NCBI GenBank assembly: GCA_958295665.1
Contig: OY282558.1
Location: 137,186,577-137,250,576 of the forward strand
Direction of reading: 5' to 3'
Source: Tipula vernalis
Lineage: Eukaryota; Arthropoda; Insecta; Diptera; Tipulidae
DNA: 64,000 bases
Shown: in pieces, positions 54,331-64,000 of the stretch
Layout: each line of letters begins with the position of its first letter
Position numbering within the stretch: position 1 is the stretch's first letter
Translations under genes and position numbers: made by a program
Notes under the pieces: model-generated
What the model was told of the DNA's origin: nothing
Database searches by the model: none
The model's input: only the letters and a program-made list of their open reading frames with translations

Positions 54331-54800
54331 AAAATTTATTCCGAAATTTTCAGATTTGATAGAACCATTGAGAAGATTAATAGTGAAGGACACCGCATGG
54401 GTATGGGATGTTGACCAACAAACAGCTTTTGACAAGTTAAAAGAGGTCATCACAACAATACCAGTTCTGGGTTATTATGACGTAAATCAAAGCGTTAAAA
54501 TTTCCTGCGATGCAAGCTCCGTAGCTCTTGAACCTTGTCTGCTCCAAAATAATAAGCCAATCGCATATGCCAGCAAGGCATTGACGAAAGCCGAGAAAAA
54601 TTATCCACCAATCGGCAGAGAAGCAGCCGCCATAAGATTTGCGTGCAAAAAATTTCACCGTTATGCGTATGGTAAAAAATTAGACATCGAAACAGGCGCC
54701 GATGCGTTTACAACCAATTCTTCTTGATGTTTTACCATATCCGCCAGCAGTACAATATAAGAAAGGTGTGGACATGAAAGTAGCGGACACACTCAGCCGC
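54326..54800 (+). pseudogene. Gypsy RNase H and connection
   Basis: FSDLIEPLRRLIVKDTAWVW ends the thumb, and DKLKEVITTIPVLGYYDVNQ starts RNase H: VKISCDASSVALEPCLLQ with its first Asp, KPIAYASKALTKAEKNYPPI, GREAAAIRFACKKFHRYAYG. A deletion or frameshift after KKLDIETGAD removes part of TDHKPL. The reading resumes PYPPAVQYKKGVDMKVADTL, then SRDCKVEP, the usual bridge to integrase. Confidence 0.75.
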
Positions 54801-56135
54801 GATTGCAAAGTTGAACCAATTGACAAAAAATGGACAGAAAGCGAAGAATACAAAATCAACGCAGTATTCGCTATGTCGGATGCGACGAAAAATCACGTAG
54901 CAAAATTGACAGACGAAGATTTCGAACTACAATTGCTACGTACAGTTGTCGAAAGAGGATGGCCAACGGATGACAGCAAGTTACCAGAAGCAGTCAAGCC
55001 GTACGCGAGCTTCAAGAAGGAAATTTGGTATGATGGTCAATTACTATTTAAAGCTAATACAATTATTGTCCCAACATCTGAACGCCCAAAAGTGCTCTAC
55101 ATGTCAACGCACTCAAAGATCAAAAACCAAGGAACCATTACTACAGAAGGTTTTGCCGGACTATCCATTTCAACTAGTTTCTACAGACATGTTTACGTTC
55201 AAGAGCAAAGACTACATCATTATTGCCGATCAATATTCCGGTTTTATGGATTTTCAAGAAGTAAAGTCAACAAAATCGGTAGCAGTCATTTTGCAATTTA
55301 AAAAATGGTTTGCTATTCACGGAATACCGGAAACGTTGGAATCAGATGGTGGTCCACAGTTCGCATGGAAAGAATTCAAAATTTTCGCGTTGCGTTGGCA
55401 ATTCAACCATCGCATCTCATCACCACATTACACTCGGTCAAATGGATTCGCTGAACGCAATGTTCAGACTGCAAAAAATCAACTCCGCAAATGCTGACAT
55501 GGCGATTCAGACATCTATGAAGCATTGTTATTGTTGCGAAATACATCACGCAATGATATTTTGGGTTCTCAATGGCAACGATTGTTTAGCCGTCGCACAA
55601 GAACATTTATTCCTATCAGTCAAGACGATTTGAAACTGAAAATCATCAGCGGTGTCACCAAAGAATTGGCAAAATTACGCTTTCAACAAAAAACGTACGC
55701 CGATCGTGTTTTATCACCATTCAAGCAGTTAGAATTGAAAGAAAAAGTTCGATTACAAAAAGGCCACCGTGATTGGGTGTCAGCAAAAGTCGTGGAGACG
55801 TCAGATAACCCACGGTCGGTGATTGTGGAAACAACAACGGGTAAGAAATACCGACGAAATACAATTCATATACAGCGCTCATCGCTAATATACAAGATGT
55901 GCCGGAAGTTGATATCAATCAGGATATCAATGAGAATACAGACAACAATTTAACATCGACTCAGGTATCAAATGAATTGGAAATTGGTTCCGAAGCCATT
56001 CCACAACCGAAGAGACCTTTGGGTCTCAAATCTGAACAGGCACCTGACATTCATATCAGCAATCAACAGGACAATCAACAAAAAACAACTAGAATTGGTC
56101 GTGTGATTAAAACACCAAAACGTTATAAATTATAA
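54800..56135 (+). pseudogene. Gypsy integrase and C-terminus
   Basis: The H2C2 finger is reduced to its second half (CSTCQRTQRSK near 55095). The catalytic core is well preserved in one frame (about 55140-55497): Asp in LVSTDMFTFK (55186-55188), Asp in ETLESDGGPQF (55345-55347) and Glu in SNGFAERNVQTAK (55453-55455). RSVIVETTTGKKYRRNTIH is the C-terminal domain and RIGRVIKTPKRYKL the end of pol at 56135. Two or three frameshifts and a TGA at 55495-55497 disrupt it. Confidence 0.8.
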
Positions 56136-56248
56136 TAAGCATATTTTCAAATTTTGTATTAATTTATTTGATAATTTTCATTCAGTTGATATCTAAAACT
56201 AGTAAATTAAATAGTTCAAAATTAACATTTTTGCTAAAAAAGAGGGGA

Positions 56249-56396
56249 TGTGACAATATGAACCACCCTATTCTATACTAACACATACTTATGTAAAACC
56301 ACTCTTATAAAGTCAGTCATTAAAGATCATTCAATACATACGTATTATCATTTTATATCAAGGCTCTCTCAATATTAGATACTCATAAGTATTACA
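56249..56396 (+). repeat. 3' LTR of the second Gypsy
   Basis: It is 148 bp, preceded by the polypurine tract at 56236-56248 and followed by the duplicated target ATGGC (56397-56401). Confidence 0.9.
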
Positions 56397-56401
56397 ATGG
56401 C

Positions 56402-56620
56402 TAGCACAGAGCCCGAATTTAAGCCGTCCTAATGAGAGTCTATGGGGATTATTAAAGGGAAATTTCATTAAGGAAATCGACAAACAGGTAATTTGTAAGG
56501 GTCCTAGTTCAGGAGGTTTGGAAGAATATAACGCCAGCCCAATGCGCCTCAGTTACAAATAGTATGGACAAGAGATGTAATGCAAATTTGAAGCAAAAGG
56601 ATTTTCCTACTAAGTAAATA
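56402..56620 (+). pseudogene. Tc1-like transposase, 3' part
   Basis: Continues 51640-52069. AQSPNLSRPNESLWGLLKGN is the SPDLNPIENLWxxLKR motif of Tc1, with the catalytic Glu kept (ESLW). FIKEIDKQVICKG and SPMRLSYK follow, as in the usual C-terminal IxxSMPxR region. Joining the two parts at the ATGGC duplication gives VMAWLAQSPN-type continuity, which proves that the Gypsy landed in this gene. Confidence 0.6.
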
Positions 56621-56639
56621 CTTATCGTAAGTTATTTAA

Positions 56640-57900
56640 GTATTGTTATACATAAGTGGTTTAACAAAAATGCGAGACAAAAGCACCACTGGCTTCTTTT
56701 CTGGCTTCTAAGAATTAAGTATTTACTTAAAATAAATTAAAATGTGTAACAAGTCACAATATGTGTTTTACTAAGTGTGACTTAATTATAATACCACCAG
56801 TGCTTAAGTATTTTGTTTATTTTTCAGAAAGACCTCAAAACAAAGCAGACTAGACAAGTATAAACCATCTGGAAACCAATTTTGTCGCTTAAATGCTTAA
56901 TATGTGATCAAACATGAAGTGATCATGAACCGTACAAATTCAAAGCAAATTTACAGATAACGTTTCATCACCTGAACCGCTCTACACCGAAACATTCAAA
57001 CGAAACTCCTGTTGTGTGCTAATATTGTGATAAAGAGTTTAAATGGAAACTTTGCTACTTTGAATATTTAAGAATTGAAACAACTAAAATAAAAGTAAAC
57101 CTAAGTAACACACACCCACTTTAACACTAGAAATAACTTCAGAAACCTTAACAGTCCTCAGAATCTTAGCAATTCTCATAATCTCACCGATCTTAATAAT
57201 CTTAGCAATACTCACAATCTGAGTAATCCTTAACTGGTCATTCGCTGGTATTTTACGAAATTAAACACCAAACAAACCAATTAAACTAAGCCTTCTGAGA
57301 AATTGAAATGCTTCAATTTTGCTGCGAAAACACATGTAGTACCGCAGTTCAATTAATATTTAGAAGTTAACATCATAAATCTTACATAATAGAATTAATA
57401 GGTTCCACTAGGTGTTGTAATCAACTAACTTAAAATTTAGAGTATTCTTGTGTCCAGTAAGTGCAGCGAGTGTAAATTTATAGAATTCCTTTGTTTAAAA
57501 TGAAGCATTAGAAGGTGCAGAATTTAAAAAAAAATGGATTTCCACCTTTTTTAACCAATGTTTCCACCAAGAAATTCTACTTCAGATGGTATTTTTTAAG
57601 GGCCCAGAGAAATGAAACTTTCCATATAGCTGATGTTGATTAGTGAAAATTCTAATGTATTGTTCAAACGAATAAAAAAGAGTTTTCATTTTAAAATATT
57701 GGTTCACTATCCTTTCACTACTTGGCACAAACATACATAACTATTTCTTATTTATTTTGATTTGAGTCGTGATTTTTCCATGCGATAAAATAATAGTAGC
57801 GTCAGACAGACACCGAAAATATTGATTTTAAACGACGCCGAAAAAATACTATACATTTCTAACATAATAAACAAACAGTAGATGAAAAAACATTGAACAA
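56640..57900. other. Mostly unassigned DNA with zinc-finger-like traces
   Basis: At 56825-57085 a TTATTTTTCAG acceptor-like sequence is followed by LKCLICDQ, a stop, then HHLNRSTPKHSNE and YCDKEFKWKLCYFEYLR, which resemble two decayed C2H2/BED-type fingers. A short tandem-like array, (A)ATCTTAGCAATNCTCA, occurs at 57160-57235. The rest shows nothing that I can support. Confidence 0.3.
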
Positions 57901-58330
57901 TCACCTTTTTTATTTAAAAAAAGTTTGCTACATTTTGAATGATGTTGGGATTTATCAACCCATTTTGCTTGTGAATGGTATTTTCAAAATAAAATTCTAC
58001 ATTTACGTAACAATCCATATTGTTGTAAATGATAAGTAAATAAACGCATTATAAATTATATGGGAAAGCAAAGTTCAGGTTATGTAAAACGTCGACAGAC
58101 TTTCGACCTCTCAATGAAAACCCATCTAAATTAGACCTTCTTTTTAATGAAATTTCTGGCAATAATCCAAAACAACAAACTCGTAGCTCAAACTGTGGTG
58201 TATTGATATTAAATAATACACATTGGCATCTTGGGCACTTTGCTACTTGGTGCAGAAACCAAAGAAGTAATAGATTGTAACGATTAATTATAAGAAGGTA
58301 ACAAATATAGAGGAGTTGTTGTAACCGAGC
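57900..58330. other. Unassigned DNA, possible zinc-knuckle trace
   Basis: A plus-strand reading at about 58150-58270 has SSNCGVLILNN and LGHFATWCRNQRSN. GHFATWC fits the second half of a CCHC knuckle, as in a retroelement Gag. The first cysteine pair is not clear and stops follow quickly. Confidence 0.25.
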
Positions 58331-58460
58331 TGTCACAATGTGCCGTGAAATAAATTATAAAGAAGAAATATTATATTGAATAATTAATAAATCTTGGAAT
58401 ATCGTTGTTTATTTAATCCATCCGACGGCCATACACAACATTGGCGACGAGGAAATAAAA
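58331..58460 (+). repeat. 5' LTR end and primer-binding site of the third Gypsy
   Basis: The sequence ...GCCATACACAACA ends at about 58440 and TTGGCGACGAGGAAATAA follows. TGGCGACGAGGA is a standard Gypsy primer-binding site, so the 5' LTR ends just before it. The LTR start is uncertain; TGTCACAATG at 58331 is one candidate. No matching 3' LTR is found before the window end. Confidence 0.5.
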
Positions 58461-58524
58461 AAGATTCACGTGAGCGTTTAAAAAAAGTAGTATTTTAAGT
58501 AAAAATAGATTAAAATATAAAAAA

Positions 58525-59145
58525 ATGAGTGATAATCAAAAATCGCTATGGGGCCACATGCCGCCATTTAATTATAAAAATGATTGCTGGAAAATTTATA
58601 AAGGACGATTCGAGCAGTTCTTATTGGTTTTCAAGATTGAAGACGATAATAAAAAAAAAGCATCGTTATTGAATTTCTGTGACAACGATACCTATAAATT
58701 TATATACAGCCTTTGCTGTCCAGTGGATTTAAATACGGTCACCTATGCCGAGTTAATAAAAAAGATGGATGATCACTTTCTTGAGTCAGTAAATGTTTGG
58801 ATCCAAAGGAAACGTTTTTTTGATTGTAATAAGGATGAAAGTGAATCATGTCAAAATTATGTTATGAAACTACGGGGTATGGCAATGGATTGTATGTTTG
58901 GCGAACACATGGAAAACGTAATTTTATATAATTTTGTGACTGGAATAAGCAATAGGAAAATTTTCGATGAGCTAAGTGATGAAACCAGAAACATAGATAG
59001 TGTTAAAAAAGCTTTGGATTTGGCAAAAAAAATCGAAAGTAAGTTGTATGCCGAGGAGTCTAGTGAGGTTATGGTGCTAAAAAAACAATATGTACAAAGT
59101 AGAAGCCAGATTGAAAGTGCGAAAAAGAAAGGTGTGCACCACTAG
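58525..59145 (+). CDS. Gypsy gag (third Gypsy)
   Basis: A clean 206-codon frame from an ATG with good context: WGHMPPFNYKNDCWKIYKGR, FEQFLLVFKIEDDNKKKASL, LNFCDNDTYKFIYSLCCPVD, YAELIKKMDDHF, RFFDCNKDESESCQNYVMK, GISNRKIFDELSDETRNIDS. This is the retroviral-like Gag core of Gypsy elements (F...W..Y..RFE.f...N.I.....k...Ll...G...y.ll..L..P). The frame ends in VHH before zinc knuckles, so the nucleocapsid part is lost or shifted into the next frame. Confidence 0.75.
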   Translation: MSDNQKSLWGHMPPFNYKNDCWKIYKGRFEQFLLVFKIEDDNKKKASLLNFCDNDTYKFIYSLCCPVDLNTVTYAELIKKMDDHFLESVNVWIQRKRFFDCNKDESESCQNYVMKLRGMAMDCMFGEHMENVILYNFVTGISNRKIFDELSDETRNIDSVKKALDLAKKIESKLYAEESSEVMVLKKQYVQSRSQIESAKKKGVHH

Positions 59146-60022
59146 TAAATCACAAGAAACGAATTGCATATTAACGGAGGGTGTAATTACAATGGATTGG
59201 AATGTGAATTGTATAAACTTTGAGTACAAATCATCACAAGAATTACGAGATAGTAAATCACCGGGATGTAGTAATTATGGGACACGATCGTCTAAAGTGA
59301 GTCAAATTGGTACAGGGAGAACATTAGTTAAAGCGACCAAATGTAATGCGGGATATGTAATAGCAACATCCGATGATGAAATTAAAATTAAAAACGACGA
59401 TTCAAAGGAGGCAATGGAGAATATTCAAGTCGAGGCTCGAGTATCAACTGACAGGGTAAATATTATAAATAAAAAATTACAGGTTAAGAATTTTGGTAGT
59501 GAGGAACCATTAGATCTTGCAATGAAAATGGTTGATAATAAGATCAAGGTAGTAGGTAACGAAAAAGAGAATTTTGTTATGGTTCAAAATCAGATTTTAA
59601 ATGAAAATTTATTGTTAAGTACAAATAAAGATTTTAACGAAATTTATTATAATTCTTCAGAAATAGAACAAAGTTTAATAATTGAAGGTAGAACTGTAAG
59701 ATTTATTGCAGATACGGGTGCATCAATATCAGCTATACCCGGAAGTGTGTATGATAAAGTGTTGTCGGATATTAAACTAGTGCGGGATATGGTTATGGTC
59801 AGACTATAGCGGTAATATATTGAACGTGCGTGGGTGTATTTATGTACCATTGATCTATAACAACGTTAAAAAAAGGTTTGGATTTCGGGTGATTGATGGC
59901 GTGCAAAAATCCATTCTGTGTCGTGATTTCTTTCGGTTATTTATGGTAAGGCAAATTGAAATTAATCATTTAAGCGATATTAGTGACCAGTTAAAGAATA
60001 TTAGGATGTTAAAATTCGGTTA
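59090..60022 (+). pseudogene. Gypsy protease region (third Gypsy)
   Basis: A 239-codon frame overlapping the end of gag carries LIIEGRTVRFIADTGASISA and IPGSVYDKVL, with the D-T-G active site intact at 59711-59719. The ~180 residues before it show no cysteine knuckles and look like a divergent linker. After the stop at 59809 the protease C-terminal half resumes in another frame, IYVPLIYNNVKKRFGFRVID and GVQKSILCRDFFRLF. Confidence 0.7.
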
Positions 60023-60029
60023 GATATGG

Positions 60030-60520
60030 TAGATGGAATTATGCCTAAATACGTGCCAGCTAGAAAGGTTCCTTTTGCTTTTTTACTAGAGGTTGAAAAA
60101 GAATTAGGAGAAATTAGAAAACGCAGGGATTATTGAAAAAATTGAAACCACAACATGGGGGACACCCTTGGATCCCATTTTGAAGGAAAATGGGGGCATA
60201 AGAATATGTGCGGATTATAAAATTACGTTAAACAAGTATTTAAAAGATACAAATTATAGATTACCTAACATAAGTAGACGATATTTTGTATAAGTTGCGG
60301 GATGCACAATTTTTTTCGAGATTAGATTTGGACAGGGCGTATTATCAACTCGAGTTGAATGAGGAATCAAAAAATTTAGTTTCGTGGAGTACACATTTAG
60401 GTAACTAACCGCTTGCCATTTGGGGTAAAACCTGCATCTGGAATTTTTCAGCGAGTTTCAGTATATGCTAAAGATATGGAAACAATGTCGGATAGAGTGT
60501 TGTGAAATAATGTCGGATAG
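60030..60520 (+). pseudogene. Gypsy RT, catalytic part deleted (third Gypsy)
   Basis: Fragments in shifting frames: VEKELGEIRK, AGIIEKIETTTWGTPLDPIL, KENGGIRICADYKITLNKYL, TNYRLPNI, YKLRDAQFFSRLDLDRAYYQ, LELNEESKNLVSWSTHLG, LPFGVKPASGIFQRVS. The region that should hold the YVDD box is missing: the sequence jumps to the RNase H entry after a duplicated ATGTCGGATAGAGT (near 60486 and 60509). Confidence 0.7.
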
Positions 60521-60865
60521 AGTATTGTTGAAGTACAATCCTGAACAGGAATTGGTGCTCACATGTGATGCTTCTAATGTTGAACTCTTTCTGATAGTGA
60601 AATGAACTATAGTGTTGTAGAAAAGGATGCACTCGCAATTGTTTTTGGTACGAAGAAGTTCTTCCAATATCTGATAGGAAGACATTTTAGATTGGTAACT
60701 GATCATAAGCCACTTCTTGCCATTTTTGGAGAACATCGTGGTATTCATCAGATGTCTACGAGTCGGTTGCAAAGGTGGGCATTCCATCTTTCTGCATTTA
60801 ATTACTCGATTGAATACATTAAGTCAAGTGAAAATTGTGCGGATAGTCTTTCTCGTTTTCCGTAA
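60520..60865 (+). pseudogene. Gypsy RNase H (third Gypsy)
   Basis: LKYNPEQELVLTCDASNVEL starts the domain with its first Asp; a frame change and small deletion follow. MNYSVVEKDALAIVFGTKKF, FQYLIGRHFRLVTDHKPLLA (second and third acidic positions: E in the EKDALAI motif and D in TDHKPL) and MSTSRLQRWAFHLSAFNYSI, then YIKSSENCADSLSRFP complete it. The last 87 codons are clean. Confidence 0.75.
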
Positions 60866-60982
60866 AATCATAAGCCATAAGATTTGTTTATTCAAATGAT
60901 AGTTTACCAATCAACTTGAAAATCGTACAAGAACAAACGAGAAAAGATAGTGACTTAATGGAACTTACTAAGGCCGTGAAGG

Positions 60983-61780
60983 GTGATGAATTATTTTAAG
61001 TTGGATAATATTAAATTTATATCGTATATGACAAAGAAAGAGGAATTAGTGGTGGAAGAAGAAGTTTTAATGTGGGGGCAACGTGTTGTTATACCACAGA
61101 GTCTCAGGCAACAGTTATTACATCAAGTGTATCACTTGGTGAGTCACTTGGGTATTGTGAAGACGAAGTCAGTATTACGGTCATATGTATGGTGGCCGAA
61201 TATGGATAAAGATATTGAGGCTTTGATAGAAAGATGTGATAATTGCATAAATATGTTGCCCAACCCACCAAAAGCGACAGTTATTCCATGGATGCGACCG
61301 GAAGGCCCATGGAAAAGATTGCACATAGATTTTGCGGGTCCTATATGTAATAAGTTTTTTTTAATAATTCTGGATGCATATAGTAAGTGGCTCGAGGTTT
61401 TTTACACACCGAGTCCCACAACGGAATTCACTATTCGGAGTTTATCAAGTACATTTGCACGATTTGGTTTGCCAGAACAGCTGGTAAGTGATAACGATTC
61501 ACAGTTTGTGTCTGCAAAGTTTAAGAATTTTATGAAATCAAACAACATAAAACATTCACTGACACCTACTTACTTTTCTCCAACAAATGGGGCAGCTGAA
61601 AATGCGGTAAAGACGGTTAAGAAAGGTTTGTATACCACTGGATTTGACAAAACTCCTAGTAGTGTAGATAATATATTATTTAATTTTCTTTCTGATTATC
61701 GAAATGTATCTCATTGCACGACCGGGTTTACACCAGCATCATTTGTATTGAAGTTTAGCCAAAGTAGTAGCCAAAAATGA
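60983..61780 (+). CDS. Gypsy integrase, open frame with DDE intact
   Basis: A 265-codon frame covers the H2C2 finger (H and H in VYHLVSHLGIVKTKSVLRS, then WWPNMDKDIEALIERCDNC) and the catalytic core: Asp in RLHIDFAGPI (61328-61330), Asp in QLVSDNDSQF (61500-61502) and Glu in TNGAAENAVKTVKKG (61598-61600). Spacing between the second Asp and the Glu is 32 residues, close to the family's 35. HCTTGFTPASFVL is the conserved substrate-side motif. It is among the best-preserved ORFs in the window. Confidence 0.8.
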   Translation: MMNYFKLDNIKFISYMTKKEELVVEEEVLMWGQRVVIPQSLRQQLLHQVYHLVSHLGIVKTKSVLRSYVWWPNMDKDIEALIERCDNCINMLPNPPKATVIPWMRPEGPWKRLHIDFAGPICNKFFLIILDAYSKWLEVFYTPSPTTEFTIRSLSSTFARFGLPEQLVSDNDSQFVSAKFKNFMKSNNIKHSLTPTYFSPTNGAAENAVKTVKKGLYTTGFDKTPSSVDNILFNFLSDYRNVSHCTTGFTPASFVLKFSQSSSQK

Positions 61781-62361
61781 GATTGGATTTGTTGTTGCCT
61801 AAACAAAAAACAGAAAATGTCTGGGATGATAAAGAGGCATGCAATGATAAAAAGATTCGAGTTTTTGCTGAAAAGGAGGAAGTATTGATTCGGAACTATA
61901 GATCGAATAGGAAGTGGGTCAAAGCCAGAATAATAAAACAATTAGGCCCGAGAATTTATTTGTGTCAATTAACGGATAATCATACATTACATAGGCATGT
62001 TGATCAGATTAGAAAGTTGTTTACAAATGGTAGTACAGTAAGTCAGAATGATAATGGGCAAGCGAAACCGGACTCTGGTAAGCAAGATTTAGAGGGTATT
62101 TCGGAAATGGTAGATAAAGTTAGGGATTTAACATTGTTATGTTTTTGCCATAATAAGGATGGTTCAAGTAGTGAGGAGATTATTATAGATAATAATCATG
62201 AACATTGCGATGGTAATATAGAAGATATTATTGAGTCAGAAGGTTTTATTGAGCTAAAAGAGAATAATATGGAAAGGGATAAGGGGAGTGATGATATGGA
62301 CGCTGAGTCAATGAATGAGGATGGTTATCCGGGTCAGAATGGAGAGCAAAGCCATAAGTAA
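61777..62361 (+). CDS. Gypsy integrase C-terminal domain and acidic tail
   Basis: Overlaps the previous frame by four bases. RVFAEKEEVLIRNYRSNRKW, VKARIIKQLGPRIYLCQLTD and HTLHRHVDQIRKLF match the Gypsy integrase C-terminus (F..GdxVxxRxY....KWxxGxIxxxxGxxxYxVxxxdgxxxxRHxxQLR). The tail is strongly acidic (EDIIESEGFIELKENNMERD). In an intact element it would be one protein with the core, so a frameshift has probably separated them near 61777. Confidence 0.7.
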   Translation: MRLDLLLPKQKTENVWDDKEACNDKKIRVFAEKEEVLIRNYRSNRKWVKARIIKQLGPRIYLCQLTDNHTLHRHVDQIRKLFTNGSTVSQNDNGQAKPDSGKQDLEGISEMVDKVRDLTLLCFCHNKDGSSSEEIIIDNNHEHCDGNIEDIIESEGFIELKENNMERDKGSDDMDAESMNEDGYPGQNGEQSHK

Positions 62362-62561
62362 TTTGCGTAGTGAATCGTATATTTGCAGAGTTGTACATTG
62401 GTATAACTCTGGGCCTTCAGCCAAAATTACGGGGAGGGGGGAAGATATTTCTACTTTTTTCAGTAGATATATTATGAGCGATTGGCCTCTATATTTTTCT
62501 GATTTACCAAATCGAAAATATTGGGATTGCCATGAACAATTAATATATTTGTCTATAAAAA
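62362..62561. other. Junction between the third Gypsy and the next transposon
   Basis: A purine-rich run GGGGAGGGGGGAAGATA at about 62431-62447 could be the Gypsy polypurine tract, but what follows does not match the 5' LTR. The 5' terminus of the downstream DNA transposon must also lie here; no inverted repeat with the region after 63827 was found. Confidence 0.3.
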
Positions 62562-63827
62562 ATGCCGAAAAATCAACATTATATACGGAAGAATAATGGT
62601 AAGCTGTTAAGAGTTTGCAAGACAGCATTTTGTAATGTCCTAAGAATAACAGAAAAAAGAGTAAAAGGAGTGTGTCAGCGGCATTTCCGTGACGGAATTG
62701 CTCCTAAAGAAAAACGGGGAGGAGATCAAGTATCCGCCAAATTTTCTGCTAAAAGGCAAGCCGTGATTATGTACATAAGTAAATATAAAGTCATAGAGAA
62801 GCATTATTGCCGATCGAAATCCTCTTTAAGGCAGTATTTACCTGGCGATTTATCGATAAGTCGAATGTATCGACATTATAATCTAACTGCATCGCCGGAG
62901 TTGCAAGTCAAATCGAGCTATTTTACAAATGAGTTTAACACAAATTTTAATATTGGTTTTAAAATGCCATCAAGTGATATGTGTTCGACCTGCATAATGT
63001 TAAAGGACCAGATCAAAACGGAAAAAAATCAATCAAAGAAGAATGACCTTCTCATTCAATTAAGAGTACACAAGATGCGCGCTAAAACATTTTTCGAATT
63101 TACCCGTGAAGAATTACCTGGCCTGACGACATTTTCATTTGATTGTCAAAAGAATATGTTGCTACCAAAAGTGCCAGACTAAGCGGCTTATTACAGCCGA
63201 CAACTTTGTTTATTCAATTTCGCAATTGTTAAAGGATCATCTCAATCTCATTTAAAACTAGACAATATATTTTTGTATCTCTGGACGGAAAACATTAGAC
63301 CGAAAGGATGTAATGAGATTGCTACGGCCGTGCATCAACGATTGTGCAGTACTATTTTTGAGAGTGACGTGAACAAGATTCGCTTAATTTGTGATGGATG
63401 TGGAGCCCAAAATAAAAATCAAGCTATGGTGGCTATGCTATCTTATTGGCTGTATAATCAGGCTCCAGCGTAATTAAACGAAGTGCAGCTAATTTATCCG
63501 ATACCAGGTCATTCCTATATTCCGCCAGATCGTGTTTTCGCACAACTCGAGAAACTAGTAAAAGTGAAGGAAACCTTGTTGAATATTGACGAATACTATG
63601 AGATGTACAAAGAGTACGGTACACTAACTAAGATGGCTTCTGATCAGTGCCCCATTAGAAACTGGATGGAAGCAAGTACAACAAATTTTAAACCGCCCGC
63701 ACAGTGGCATTTTAAATTTAGTATCGCCAAGCGAATTATTATTAAAAGAATGCGAAATACATCAATAACGGTACGTGGAGAGTCCACATATAAGTCCGAT
63801 ATGTATGTAGCAGTGATTGAATTTTAG
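62562..63827 (+). pseudogene. DNA-transposon protein with GCGAQNKN motif (DUF7869-like), two in-frame stops
   Basis: One frame of 421 codons is open except for TAA at codons 207 (63180-63182) and 304 (63471-63473). The N-terminal half has KGVCQRHFRDGIAPKEKRGG, HYCRSKSSLRQYLPGDLSIS and MPSSDMCSTCIMLKDQIK. The C-terminal half has LPGLTTFSFDCQKNMLLPKV, YYSRQLCLFNFAIVKGSSQS, IRLICDGCGAQNKNQAMVAM and LIYPIPGHSYIPPDRVFAQL. The D...GCGxQNKN...GHSxxPxDR series recurs in a large insect family that I believe corresponds to DUF7869 and that behaves as a DNA-transposon product; a Sola-type affiliation is possible but unproven. Confidence 0.65.
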
Positions 63828-64000
63828 GTACAATTGTACTTTTTTCGATACAATTCATTTATAAAAGTACAATAGAATATTAAAGTGAAATTCAGTACAA
63901 TCTGAAAAATTTTAGTTATGGCGTTTTTACATCGTTTAAACATTAAACAGTTTTCCTTATGCGTTTTTTGCCTTATTAACTTTAAAAAACACAAATTCAA

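Larger units (their letters stand above)
52070..56396 (+). mobile_element. Gypsy-type LTR retrotransposon with both LTRs (second Gypsy)
   Basis: LTRs at 52070-52220 (151 bp) and 56249-56396 (148 bp) begin TGTGACAATATGAACC and end GTATTACA or TATTATA. A 5-bp duplication ATGGC lies at 52065-52069 and 56397-56401. The primer-binding site TGGTGTCAGATGTGG follows the 5' LTR at 52221, and a polypurine tract AAAAAAGAGGGGA (56236-56248) precedes the 3' LTR. LTR divergence is low, about ten changes including two indels, so it is one of the youngest elements here. Pol features resemble the mag lineage. Confidence 0.9.

Noticed and set aside
56665..56815. TIR of the Tc1-like element (AAGCACCACTGG / CCACCAGTGCTT)
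   Set aside because: The two words are not true inverted copies of each other and no matching left terminus was found before 51640.
62429..62447. 3' LTR boundary of the third Gypsy at a purine-rich run
   Set aside because: Sequence after it does not match the 5' LTR end at 58331-58440.

Overview
This 64 kb window is eukaryotic and almost certainly from an insect. It is AT-rich, has no compact gene-dense stretch, and consists mostly of degenerate, nested transposable elements (TEs) of insect type: mariner/Tc1, Harbinger, BEL/Pao, Gypsy, Jockey/CR1 and R1/LOA-like non-LTR elements, and miniature inverted-repeat elements. A fly is the most likely host, but the sequence does not prove the order. 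I see no rRNA, intact tRNA gene, CRISPR array or complete host gene. The only candidate host exons are two short minus-strand open segments: 8744-8961, a possible terminal exon, and 35577-35734, a Q/N-rich possible first coding exon with a splice donor.

Layout. 1-3430: a Helitron-like fragment, then a nearly complete mariner (620-2437, minus) with a short non-LTR element (called SIDE here) inserted in it. 3434-8500: a Jockey-like 3' end holds a Gypsy element (3656-7615, minus, TSD AGAT); that Gypsy holds a 486-bp inverted-repeat element in gag, and a second SIDE lies just beyond it. 8500-13700: AT-rich DNA with a short Harbinger-like element and a degenerate repeat cluster. 13740-19081: a BEL/Pao element whose gag, protease, RT, RNase H and integrase are all recognisable, interrupted by a 240-bp CR1-like 3' end. 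19140-22000: mariner scrap, Gypsy gag-protease, and Gypsy RT split by the third SIDE. 22000-36780: long AT-rich DNA with foldback sequences, SINE-like sequences, a Tc1 remnant and the Q/N-rich exon candidate. 36780-41000: an R1/LOA-group element split by an antisense Jockey fragment, plus two more RT scraps. 41434-41723: an inverted-repeat element built of about 15-bp units. 43735-52070: R1/I-group RT, three mariners, and Tc1 remnants. 52070-56396: a Gypsy with both LTRs (TSD ATGGC) inserted in a Tc1-like transposase. 58331-62361: a third Gypsy with an intact DDE integrase. 62562-63827: a DNA-transposon protein in one 421-codon frame with two stop codons.

Nearly all TE reading frames carry stops, frameshifts or lost catalytic residues, so nothing here looks autonomously active. 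The value of the window is its stratigraphy: target-site duplications let the order of insertion be read, and in several places removing the insert restores the reading frame of the older element. The items most likely to be undescribed are the three-copy SIDE carrying an RNase H remnant, the 59-bp-TIR element in gag, the 15-bp-unit inverted-repeat element, and the foldback sequences near 30.6 and 31.4 kb.
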